A DNA stretch of 64,000 bases, taken from contig JAQISU010000246.1 of assembly GCA_029339505.1 (NCBI GenBank), forward strand, positions 1,328,001 through 1,392,000, given 5' to 3'. A model generated the notes under the pieces. It worked only from the letters and a program-made list of their open reading frames with translations. It was not told the origin of the DNA and made no database searches. The position numbers and the translations under genes were made by a program. This document shows, piece by piece, positions 48,735 through 59,384 of the stretch. Positions within the stretch are counted from its first letter, which is position 1. Each line of letters starts with the position of its first letter. Origin of the DNA: Unio delphinus. Taxonomy: Eukaryota > Mollusca > Bivalvia > Unionida > Unionidae.

Positions 48735-49215
48735 CAGTGAAAATCCATGTTACTGTGACTATCAATTCCGGATTTTAAAGCTGGCTATAAAATTGGATGT
48801 CTGCTTGGCTCCATTTTCATTTAGGACCAGCTTATCATTTTGAAATGGCAGAGGGGCAAAACTTTTATATAGGACCAACTCCAATGATCATCCTTTCTGG
48901 AGGAATAGCAATAATAAGAATTCAAGATGGCTGCCATGGTAGCCATATTGGAAATAAAATATGTTTCACCGAAGTTCCTTCTCTGTAACCATCCACCTAT
49001 AAGTTGCAATTACAAGACTTTCAAGATTGTCACTGAGGTGGTTTTTATACGTCTTTTGGGTACCATCTTCATTTAGGACCAACCTGACATCACAAAATAA
49101 GTCAATATGAAAATTGGTTCTGGAGGAACGGCAAGAATATTTTCAAGATGGCCACCATGGTGACCATACTGAATATCCAAGTGGCGCAATTTTATTTAGG
49201 ACTGGCTAGGCATCA
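48735..49215 (-). repeat. Degenerate tandem array, family A, inverted block
   Basis: Reverse complement of the 16-19 kb family: 'ccattttcatttaggaccagc', 'tcaagatggctgccatggtagccat', 'accatcttcatttaggaccaac', 'gatggccaccatggtgaccat'. About three units, abutting element D on the left and a SINE on the right. Confidence 0.75.
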
Positions 49216-49226
49216 TGTCATTTATG

Positions 49227-49500
49227 AGTGTTTTTTTATTTTTAATGTATCTTTAACAAGGTCAGCCATGATGCTATAATGTCTGCAGTGTGGCCGTTTA
49301 TAGTGATGTTTAGCACTTGCGCATCATGCCACAGACATGTCCCACCGAGTCACATTATCCTAATGCTAACCTCTGTATGTCAAGTGCCCAGCAAGGCAGC
49401 TGTTACTATTTTAATAAGTCTTTGGTATGACATGGCTGGTGTTTAAACACATGACTTCCCCCCATCCAAGATGGATGCTCAAACCACTTTGGCCACTGGA
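49227..49500 (-). mobile_element. SINE family 2, copy b
   Basis: Reverse complement of the 61918-62211 SINE: shares the ggcagctgttac, taatgctaac and gtcacattatcc phrases and 'aagtctttggtatgac'. The tRNA-like head extends further than in the other copy: minus strand AGTGGCCAAAGTGGTTTGAG resembles an A box, and a degraded B box follows. Confidence 0.75.
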
Positions 49501-50624
49501 ATGGTCTAATACAGTAATGAAAATCTTATGTCAATATGACTATGAAGAAAGTGTTTATTTACTCCAAAGATCAAGGAATATAAATACTACCGAGTATTCT
49601 TGGATCAATAAAAGTGAGTGATCAAAACAAGAGTACTCACAACAAGTTACACGATACATAAATGCCTTCATCTACAGAAAAAATTGCAAACAGTATGTCC
49701 CATTTTTAACCAAATAAAAATAGGTTCTACATTGTTCTTTATTAAAAAATCTTTCATTGTAACATCACAGCCTGGGACATTCAATCTGAATTGCACTAGA
49801 TCACAAATTTATGTTAATCTCATCCAAAAATGTATATACCTTTTAGAGGATGTAAATAATGATCTACCAAAGGAATATGGATGTATGAGGATCCAAATAA
49901 AGTGAATAATTACCATTTAAATGAATGTAAAATCAAATTCTAAAAAAATACACTCATTAAAAAAATAATCAGTTCTTAATGCCTTTATGACCTGTGTGCC
50001 TTTTACATAATAATTGACATAGCTGCTGATTAATGCATCAATAGTTTTGAGGTTATAATGATTAAATGCAAATGCCAAAAAACATGATGGGCAGAGACAC
50101 TCAAGTAAACTCTGATGGATGTCTTGGACATAAACTGCTCCAGATCAACTACTATACTTCACCAATCCATGTTTGTTAACTCAAAAGTACATAATCAGCA
50201 GATGTTACATTTTTTTTTAATTAGTACCCAACAGATATGTAAAATGCTAACATGATGCAAGTCAAAACCAAAATAAATTGTATACATGCTCTGGCCAATA
50301 TGAGAGATAAAAGAAATAATACAGATTAATAAATTTAAAATGTGACCATGCTTCAAAAACAGGACTAATCATAAGTTCACAATATTTAACAATTGATCCC
50401 TTACTGATTACAATCTATATATAAGGATCTTGCCTTTTTCCTTCCTTTCCCTGAGAATACATAAAAGCACTATCATAATGATAATATTGGTATGTAATAA
50501 ATTTCACAGAAACAACTACAAGCATGGTCCATCATAAAATTAAAGTGAGGAAAAAAAAATACAATTATACAAGACATTTAATAATTGATCACTGATTAAT
50601 AGTTTCTATGGTAACAATGAGGGT
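49501..50624. other. Probable ferritin 3' UTR and downstream sequence
   Basis: On the minus strand an ATTAAA lies 43-48 bp past the stop (50577-50582) and an AATAAA at 49738-49743. Either could be used, giving a 3' UTR of about 70 or 900 bases. Nothing else is recognised. Confidence 0.4.
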
Positions 50625-50765
50625 TCAATGCTCCTGAAGTTCCTTGTCAAACGTGAACTCTCCCAGACCCGGTCCCACACGGGTCAGGTTGGTGATGTGA
50701 TCGGACAGTTCCTTGATGGATCCTACTTGTTCCTGCAGAAACTCCCCTTCTATGAAATCACATAA
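50625..50765 (-). CDS. Ferritin exon 4
   Basis: 46 codons plus TGA at 50627-50625. Encodes [20 protein letters not shown], then THE short fifth-helix region ending FDKELQEH. Acceptor on the minus strand is ctttttcag. Gln139, the last ferroxidase ligand, is here. Confidence 0.97.
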   Translation of the reverse strand, partial: LCDFIEGEFLQEQVGSIKELSDHITNLTRVGPGLGEFTFDKELQEH

Positions 50766-53700
50766 CTGAAAAAGTGAAATTATATCATCCTTTCATCAAA
50801 GTGTTTTGGATTTTTATACAACTATGTTTGATTGATTCATCTCTAATACTTATTTCATTCTGGTCCCAGTGAGGCAGAGCAAGTCTACAAAATAAAATTT
50901 AGCACAATATCACACCAACTATGTATCCAAGGTGGACAGGAATATGTATGAAGTATAGTTTTACATAGCTGCCAACCCTACAGGCTCACAATTAGTGAAA
51001 ACGGATAAAAATTATTGAAATTTGACATGAATTCGTGAAGTGAACCTCGAGCCTAGGAATATTTGTTGGAACAAAATTTTTAGCATGGTCTCCAGCTGGT
51101 ACAGGTAGGTAATGTTCAACAAGAAAACTCAAAATGCTGCAGCTTTGGTACCTTGCAATTCTTCCACCAATGGCTTAAAATATTCCACATATGAAAACTG
51201 CTGTGAGTTCTTAATTTTCCCAACCATTACATGCTTTTTGCTACCAATGTACTTCCTCACATCATCTCTGCCACCATGCCCAATGCTAACATTTGTGGCA
51301 TACTGTATGCAAAGACTATGGTGTATATCAGTATTTGATGGCTGAATGCCAGGCAAGTGTTTGGTATATACATGTATCAAATTAATTTCACTTTTTGTGT
51401 AATATATTTTTTTCTTCTTAATGCAAGTTTCCTCTGACCCTTGGCACCCAATTTTTTATTTTTTAACATTCATGTTCGGGTGTAAGATCAGAGTCTATTC
51501 CCTACTAAAAAGTTGGAATTCATCTACACCATTTGGTGTCAGTATGGGGTAGCTGCTTATTAGCCGGCCCATCAAACTTGAACAACCTTTCAATGAGATA
51601 TCTGCATTAAATCAATAGGAATATGATTTATTTTCTCAAAAATCTTGAGCATAGCATTAGTCATGTTTTTAATCCATTGATAGAAGAGACATAAGTAGGT
51701 CGTTGCTGAAATTCGACCTGAATCCATACATGCCAACCCTTGACGAGGAAAAGGTGTAATCCAAGTGGTCAAAAACCGGAATCCAGGCAGAAAAATGTAA
51801 TCCACATATAACATGCTAAAATTTCAATAAACAATGATTTATTTGCCCATCTTGTCTTTTAACATCCTTTACTGTTTCAAGTTTTCATATGTCGCACTTT
51901 TAGCTTTACACACACATCGACTAGAATCCATCTTAAGACTTTTAGCACCAAATATAAACTCTTTTCAGACAGCCCAAAATAGATGTTACGTGATGCTGCA
52001 TTCGTGTCTTCATATTTAGAGGATTGTTATTTTTTAAATTATGTTTTGTCTTTTTCTAACCCATCTGTGAAATTTTTTAAAGGAGATATTTTTGCTCTTG
52101 TATCTGCATTGACTAAAATAAAATATACTTTTTAGTGCCAAATACCTTTAGACTGGTTCTGCAATAAATATGAATTAGAACAAAGAATCTGTAAGTAAAG
52201 ATTACAATTAAAAAACCAGTATGTTCTCTCCTCATTAAACCATGAAAGTAGCACAAGGTTTGCTATAAATATAACAAATCCATGGACAAGGGTACTCTTT
52301 TATTGTAGTTACATAAAAGCCCTCTTTTCTATAATATGGCCTGTGGGATTAATGGAATGTTAATAAAAACGAGAAATAAATAATTCATTTTTTTGGGGAA
52401 GGTGGATATACCGAAAAAGCGTAATCCATATATGTTTATGCGTAATTTAGTGTAATGATTACGCCAAAAGCGTAATGGTTGGCATGTATGTGAATCTGGC
52501 CATTTTCAGTCTGAGACACATGACTATACAAATCTCATAACCTACATGTCAATAATAATAATAATAATGAGGACATTATGTAGCGCCTAATCTTTTGAAG
52601 CTCTAAGCACTTTACAACATCTATAATGATATGACAACAAAAAACAAAACATCATGAAAATAGAAAAGTAACATAAAAAATGTTAAAAATATTTAAGGTA
52701 GGAAAGATTATTAGGTCTTTAAGTTTGTTCTTGCAGTCAACAAAAGTAGAGTTTTAAGAGCACGCTTGAAAGGGATCACAGTGTCTTTGTGTCTAATTTC
52801 AATGGGGAATTCATTCCACATTGCTGGGCTCTGGTATGCAAAAGAACGTTGTCCATATGACTTCATTTTCATAGTTGGAATAATGAGTATACAATTGTCA
52901 GAAGATGAACATAAGTATCTTGCTGGTGTGTACACATGGATGAGGCCAGATAGGTATGTTGGACTGGAGTCTGTCAGTGAAACATAGCACAGAGAAAAAT
53001 AAATTGTGTTTGATGCTGGATCAAATGGATAGCCAGTGTAAGGTACAGAGCAATGGGGAGGTGTGCTCTGATTGTGGTACTCAAAGGATGATCTGAGCAG
53101 CTGTGTTTTGAACTTTTTGAAGTTTCTGGAGTAGATATTGAGATTTACCAGACAGAATTGAGTTACAGTAGTCCAGTCTTGAAATACTAATGAAAACACA
53201 AGTGTTTTAGTGGCATCAACTGAAAGTTATTTGCAAATGGAGCTGATGCATCTCAGCTTAAGATATGCAGCCTTGAATATGTTCATGACATGTTGGTGCA
53301 ATGTGAGACGTCCAGAGTAACACCTAGGTTTTGTACTGAATGTGTGAATGTAATGTTTGTGTTGCTGATATTTATTGTTTGAGGTAAAATGTGAATAAGA
53401 AAGTGTTTGTGTTGTGGTCAGAATTGCCTCAGTTTTATCATCATTCATCTGCAGCTTGTTACACGTCTACCATGATTTCACATCAGAAAATGCACCTCTC
53501 TACTCCTTCGATGGTAGCATCAACTTCAGTTGTGTGGCTAGATTTGTATATTTGGGTGTCATCAGTGTACAATTGGTGAAACACTGGATAATGATCAATG
53601 ACACTTGAGAGCGGCTGATTGTATAGAATGAAGAGAACAGGTCAAAGAACAGACCCCTGTGGAACACCACAACATAGATCAACTGGGCTGGAGTGTATTC

Positions 53701-56700
53701 CATTTGCAGCTACAATTTGTGTCCTGTTGAATAAATAGGACTTGAAACACAGTAAGGCTGTATTGTAAATGCCAAATACATGCTGGAGACGGTGAAGTAA
53801 TATATCATGGTCTATTGTGTTAATGATAGTCATATAGTATAGTGATATGGACAATAAACAAATTTCCAAAGTGAAAATGGGGTAACAAGGGTCAGAGGAA
53901 ACTCAGACTATCTTTTTCCTTGGTGGTAAAGACATTTGAAGATGGGTTGTCAAATGGTAATTAAAGTCAGCAATGGTAGCGCATGCATGTAATAAAATTC
54001 CGGTTTGGCCCCAGTTTCTCTTAAAAGCATTAGTAAAACTATTCTTATATATATATAGACTAAAATACACTGAAACGCTTGCTATCAGGCCTACTGTACC
54101 AATCAGTTATAGTTCATTAATATCGCAACTATTAGAAATTGCATATTATATTAAATATTTTAAATAACTGAAAATTGGGAAATTCATTAATTTTTTGCAT
54201 GTGACATGAATTCATGAATTGCTGAAACAGTTGTGAAATAGATGCCAAAATCGTGAGGGTTGGCAGCTATGGTTTTAAAGCACCTCAGCCCAATAATGGC
54301 TACATGGTGGCAACTAAAGGTAAAGTTGAAAAAAAATGACAAAATGAAGAAACCCATTACAACTTTAGAAAGATAAACCCTTCCACATGAATGCAAACAC
54401 GAAACACAAAAAAAATTATTAAAAAAATACAAGACTTTGTTTATATTTTAACTACATGATATAACAAAGTCTTATTATGTAACCAGTTCTGTGAATATTC
54501 ATGCAATGTTTAGTTTATGAAAGATGAAGTAGAAACTGAAATGTACACTATTTTTACTTAAAAGGCATGTCAACAAGTTTCATTGATGTTAAACAGTGGG
54601 TGATTTTGGAGTACTATATTTTTTTTCTTTTATAAACAAAGGCAAAATAATGGAGCAGGGTCTGACTAATGATTATTCAAGTGATTGGTCCAAATTATAT
54701 GAAACTTACTTGTTCATCACCATGAGAACTTGCAACCTTGTGAAGGTCAAGCAGGGACTGGTTTACATTTTTTTCCAGTTGCAGAGCTGCCTGCATGGCA
54801 TCCAGTCCACTTCCCCATTCATCCTGAGCTGGCTTCTGTAATTAAACACTGACTTAATCAAGACACAATTAATTTTTAAAATAATGGTTTAAAGCTTTTT
54901 CTGAATACACTGCAACTGTGAATACTTGTTGCATCAATATGTCAACAAGAATGACCAGTATGTTTGACCTTTCTGTGGAATATTCATACAAGTACAGTCC
55001 ACTACAAAAATAGGTATTAGGATGTGTACATGATCTGGAGGATTTACTTCAAGTGTATCCAGCATGCATGATACATCCCTACCATGGCTTCAGTGGAACA
55101 GGCCCCAAATAACTATTCTAATCCTTTGACAGGTCTGTGAATACTAAGTTAAACAGGATAGGTGTTCAAGCTTTGTAAGCCAAGTTACAGTGGTTTTAAT
55201 ACCTCCAATACAAATTTAGCTGATCTACACTTTTTACGTATCATTTTGTTACAAAGTTTGTAGATATTTTTGTGTGCTTGTGTGTATGTGTGTACATATC
55301 TACGTATGAACTATAGTCTGTATGTATGAAGTCATATTTCAAACACTCCAGCACAATAGTGGCTATGCAGTGCCCGCTAACGTAAAATTCTAAATATGCA
55401 GAAATGAAGAATTGCAATATAAATTTATTATACAAAGAAAAATAGTACAAAAGGTATGTATTTGATTCTTATAAGCTAACCTTAAAAATCAAACATTTAA
55501 ATAGCATCAAAAACACTTTCATTGGTCACATGAGTTATCACATACAATATATTTGTCATTCAAACTTAAAGTATCCTAATTAATCTGTATAAAAAAGACC
55601 AATTAATATGTCAAAATTCAACTCATAATAATCTGTCGTACTTGCGGAACAGATCATACTGATATTATACCTGTATATTTTGGAGTACAATCCTCCCTCC
55701 TCTTTTATTTTGATACTTCATAATCTTCTCAGCATGTTCCCTTTCCTCATCAGCACTCTTCTTAAAGAATTTGCTGAATCCTGCCAGGGCTACATCATCA
55801 CGATCAAAATACAGTGCCTAAAATGAATATATCCAGCTGATTCATTATCAAAAATCCATTACCCTAAATTATAAAAAAAATGAAAGTAATAAGATTCATT
55901 ATTGATAAGAGAATTCATTACCCTGAATTGGATTTTTTTAAAATTAATTTCCTGCTGAAAAATATATTTGTCATGTGTATGTATCATTCTCCATAGTCTT
56001 GTTCTATAAGCACTGTTACCTTGAAACATAATTTTAATTTATCAGGTGAATGAGAATAAAGACCCAGCCCATAGAGAATTACACAGCAAAAATAGCAGCC
56101 AGTTGCCATTGTAAACTTTGTACACACTTTGTACAAAGCAAATTAAGTAAAAGTTATTTCTTGTCAAATTGAAGTTGGTAACTTATTTTATTAGGGTACA
56201 TCTAGTTTGTTACTCCAATATAACCATATAAATAAAATAATTGTGGAAGAATAAAATAAATACTGTTTCATCTGTGCCAACTATATATTATTACATGGAT
56301 TGAAAAGTAACCTTGACATCACACCTGCATGTTCTTTGCTTTCTTAACAGAACAAGCATACCATGAATAGTCGATTATATGCCTGATTCATGTTTTTTTC
56401 TCTCATCAAGTTACATAATCTTTAACTAAACTTATGACACCAATATTTTTTAAATTAATTTACAATAAGCATTACATTTCACTTTTAAAGTCCAAAATAT
56501 CTATAAGTTTCCTTAATATCTCAAGCCCAAGTCATCCACAAAGATCAACCAAACAACTAGTTCGTGAACAATAGTTATTATGCAAAACCCATTTTCTTAA
56601 AATCACTATGACACTTACCTTTAACCTTAATATCCCAAACTGAATGGTCATTTCCACAGATTAAACACAAGTATTCCACAAACAATGGTCAAGATATGAG

Positions 56701-58906
56701 CCTGAGGTATACTACTAAAGTTATTAGAGAAACAAACTTTTTCTCCATTCAGTCAGTGACCCTGAATTCTAACCTTTTGACCCTCAATCAATCAACTTCC
56801 ACCTTGCTCCATGTGCAAGCCATCCGCAAAGTTTGGTCCAGGTCTGTGATGTAGAACTAGTTAATTTTCAGAAATTATTTTTTTTTTATAGTGATCTTGA
56901 CTTTTAAGCTGCAAACTCAATGGGCTTTGCTACCACAGCTGAAAGCAATGTACACAGTTTGCTCCTGGTCTGTGATTTGAAAACAGTGCTTTTATGCACA
57001 ATAAAATCTGTTCAGACAGGTACCATAACCTTAAACTTTTGACCCCAAAATTAATAGACTTTCTTACTCAAAGTGCAAGCCATCTACAAATTTAATCTAG
57101 ATACGTCAAGTAATATAATTAAGTGTAAATCATTTTCTTCAAATCAATATAGTCTGGTTCCCTGCTTCGCATGCTCCGAGTTGCACTCCACTATATTGTC
57201 ACATGATCAAAACAAATGCCCTCATATGGAGATTTGTTAATCTAACTGCTGCACATAACACATTTTGAACCTAAGTAATACTTTCTATTTTAACTAGAGC
57301 ATCATTGTATTGTGTTCAAGATTAAAAAAAACAATTCAGTTATATAATTATTTTTAAAAATATTTTAACTAGTAGGTGAATTGGAAGAAAAAGGGTACAC
57401 ACAAAAATATTTGTTAATATTGCACACTGTACACAAGTTCTTTCTTCAATCAATTCCTTGTTAAATTTTACATCAAATTTGATATATGAGGTGATGTATG
57501 ACAGCCTAAATATAGTCAAAGACGAAAATATCACTCCAGGGCTCAAAATTAGCGGTAGTCCGCTAGCCAGAAGCTAGCAGATTTCCTGTCTGGCTAGTAA
57601 CTATCATAATGCCATTAGTCCGTTGGGCTAGTAAGTTTTGTTTATCAACAGTCAGCGTTTGTTTACTCAATACCCCAATAAAGACGGGACAGCAGCATAT
57701 TTTCAGTAGAATCAGCGCAGTGAGCATTGTAAACACAGTCATAAAATATTAGCATGAGTCAATTTCTGCCTCAGAAATGTGTTTCTATTACAAGAAGCCA
57801 TCTGATTTTGTGCATTTTGTTTAACAGCGCCAATCACAGTCCCGTCATTAACAAACAATGGAAGTTCGGCAATTTATATCATAATCAATCGAACAGTGAA
57901 TTAAATTAAAATTTCACACTTTATTCACGCAACCACATTAACAAACTACAAAACTAGAACACATGGCATCAGCTATTCAAATAAATTAGTTTGCATGCTC
58001 GCATGTTTGTTTCCTTTGTTTTTAGCTTGCTAGCCAAATGCGCTAACAGTCACAAACGGGAAACTGCATAATTTACGTTTGCATCGAAATAATTATAAGA
58101 ATTAGATCAATTTATTATGATCACATTGCTGACACATCATTTTGATACAACAATTTTTCTATGTCAATAAAACATTTTTTTTTAAACAATATTTTTCCCA
58201 TACAAGACTGAACAAATAATTGAGTAAACATGGAGATATCCAAGAAGAATGACATACATTTGTTGGGAATTAAAATCTCTTATTATTAATTTCAACAATA
58301 CATTGAGGTCTGATTAATTTGGAGCACCTACTAACTTGTGCTATTAATGATGAGCTAATGCTAATAAATTAATTCCACATTATGCTAATAAATTAATTCC
58401 ACATCTGTTCATGATTAAAATTTGTTTCAGTCTTATTGTTGGAAAAGTGCTGTATTCAAAATTACCATGAATCTTATTCACTAGTTGTTAATAAAACCCA
58501 CAATTCTGCATACACCAACGCCCAACACACCCCATTCCAGGACGTTGAACCTGGACCGACACATTACACAAAGACACCCACTTCATCAATGGCCACATTT
58601 CAACGCTTTGTTATTTTTACACTCACATTACTATAGGTCTGTAGATAAACCTCTTTTGCGAATATTTTCTAATTGTTTAGCTACTACCAATTCCAATTAA
58701 AAATTCCAGCTGTGTATATCGTCCAAAACCTGACATTAATATGTTGCTATAACGTTACATGTTACGCAATTGTCACTTCTCATTTTTCTTCTTCTTCTTA
58801 CCATAGATTGATACGTATAACTTGCATATAGCTCCATATTAATCTGGCGATTTAGTCCAGCTTCGCTGTCTGCATGAAAATTATGTCTCGGTCTTGTTTG
58901 TGCCAT
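50625..58906 (-). CDS. Ferritin, heavy-chain type, non-secreted (four coding exons)
   Basis: Join of 58906-58802, 55817-55671, 54835-54710 and 50765-50625, 172 codons plus stop, all junctions GT-AG in phase 0. Ferritin forms a 24-mer cage that oxidises Fe(II) and stores it as ferric mineral. All expected ferroxidase ligands are present: Glu25, Tyr32, Glu59, Glu60, His63, Glu105 and Gln139 (human H-chain 27, 34, 61, 62, 65, 107, 141). No signal peptide precedes [20 protein letters not shown], so it should be cytosolic, unlike secreted insect ferritins. Length is normal for invertebrate somatic ferritins. The start is the only ATG in the first exon that gives the full N-terminus. It converges with the coiled-coil/IQ gene. 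Confidence 0.97.
51129..51380 (-). pseudogene. BED-like zinc-finger remnant of a hAT-type transposase
   Basis: The minus-strand frame contains [20 protein letters not shown] followed by [11 protein letters not shown]. The S-I-x-H-G-G-R-D-D-V ... H pattern is the N-terminal zinc-finger signature of the same transposon proteins whose next segment appears at 11727-11984. One zinc-ligand position appears changed (CxxY instead of CxxC). The rest of the transposase is missing. Confidence 0.6.
51725..52490. mobile_element. hAT6-like MITE nested in the 50964-54271 element
   Basis: A 766 bp element. Terminal repeats CATACATGCCAACCCTTGAC and, reversed, CATACATGCCAACCATTACG; exact 6 bp duplications TGAATC at 51719-51724 and 52491-52496. 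The right terminal region matches the relic end at 10946. No coding region of note. Confidence 0.85.
52552..53870 (-). pseudogene. CR1/Jockey-like LINE, 3' half, inside ferritin intron 3
   Basis: The minus strand carries RT segments: [17 protein letters not shown] and [10 protein letters not shown] (about 53830-53640), then in shifted frames downstream RT and thumb pieces, and finally the C-terminal [20 protein letters not shown] with FKRALKTLL (52711-53199). The GVPQGSVL and AMWNxxP motifs are typical of CR1/Jockey-type LINEs. Several frameshifts and stops are present, including around 53640 and 53227. The 3' end is an (ATT)n tail at 52552-52568. 5' truncated near 53870 before the first RT motif is complete. 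Confidence 0.8.
54710..54835 (-). CDS. Ferritin exon 3
   Basis: 42 codons, [20 protein letters not shown].. to SSHGDEQ. Acceptor ttaattacag, donor CAA|gtaagt. Contains Glu105 of the ferroxidase centre. Confidence 0.97.
55671..55817 (-). CDS. Ferritin exon 2
   Basis: 49 codons, [20 protein letters not shown].. to RIVLQNIQ. Contains the E-E-R-E-H-A core with Glu59, Glu60 and His63. Acceptor cattttag, donor CAG|gtataa. Confidence 0.97.
55818..58801 (-). other. Ferritin intron 1
   Basis: A 3 kb intron. It contains the inverted family C tandem array (56480-57160) and a short 'ctagcc/ggctag'-rich segment at 57550-57640 whose start cagggctcaaaatt resembles some DNA-transposon termini, though no second end was found. 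Confidence 0.7.
56480..57160 (-). repeat. Degenerate tandem array, family C (inverted block)
   Basis: Phrases 'gtgcaagccatccgcaaagtttggtccaggtctgtgat', 'accttaaacttttgacc', 'cattttcttaaaatca' recur at about 160-190 bp intervals (near 56520, 56810, 56950 and 57070). Reverse complement of the array at 2570-3440. Lies in ferritin intron 1. Confidence 0.55.
58802..58906 (-). CDS. Ferritin exon 1 (coding part)
   Basis: 35 codons from ATG at 58906-58904 in context AAGAAAA-ATG. Encodes [20 protein letters not shown].. to ASYTYQSM with Glu25 and Tyr32. Donor ATG|gtaaga. Confidence 0.97.
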
Positions 58907-58999
58907 TTTTCTTGCGATTTACAAATACAGACAGACTTGGACTACTGCGTCTTTCCAACAGTATCTTGCAGTGCACAGCCGCAAGAACAACCGGAAATC

Positions 59000-59030
59000 C
59001 ACAGCTAGAATCACTGCTAATTATGACATA
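59000..59030 (-). promoter_or_regulatory. Weak candidate iron-responsive element upstream of ferritin
   Basis: About 105 bases upstream of the ATG the minus strand has CAGUGA (59016-59011) between UUAG and CUAG, which can form a short 4 bp stem, with CAUA/UGUG able to pair below it. The hexaloop sequence fits an iron-responsive element, but the stem is short, the loop would be eight bases and the bulged C is missing. The 5' UTR may also be split by an intron so that the true element lies elsewhere. Confidence 0.15.
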
Positions 59031-59384
59031 GAAGTAAAAACATCATCTTTGGAAAGGTTTAGTTAATTTTAAAAAAAAAAAAAATTAAATACGATTTTGA
59101 GAACCAAAATCGGTTCGGTTTCATTTTATTTCATTGGTCTACGTGAAATTTTTAAAAGTGTCGTTCAAAACGATTTTATGACAACAAGTTGAATTAAAAC
59201 CTCGGTTCACTGTGCCGTGACTGTATAAAGCAATTCATTCAATAGTATCAGCTAAAAGAGAATTTCAATCTAGTATCAAACCAATTTTTGCAGGAACAGA
59301 TCTAGGAGGAATATTTAATGAAATTTCTGAACAAATATAACAAATAAATGAACAAAATACATAACACGGACCAGGATGGGTTTT

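Larger units (their letters stand above)
50964..54271. mobile_element. hAT6-like transposon in ferritin intron 3, enlarged by nested insertions
   Basis: Terminal repeats CATAGCTGCCAACCCT (left) and CATAGCTGCCAACCCTCAC (right, reversed), with 6 bp target duplications GTTTTA at 50958-50963 and 54272-54277. Subterminal 'catgaattc.tga' is present on both sides, and an internal inverted pair 'agtttcctctgacccttg' lies at 51427 and 53888. It contains a smaller element of similar ends (51725-52490) and a LINE fragment (about 52552-53870). Without these it is about 1.2 kb. The zinc-finger remnant supports hAT affinity; 6 bp duplications fit the hAT6 type. Confidence 0.75.

Noticed and set aside
58958..58975. 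TCTTGC...GCAAGA hairpin upstream of the ferritin ATG
   Set aside because: On the transcribed strand its loop lacks CAGUGN; the CAGTGC reading is on the opposite strand.
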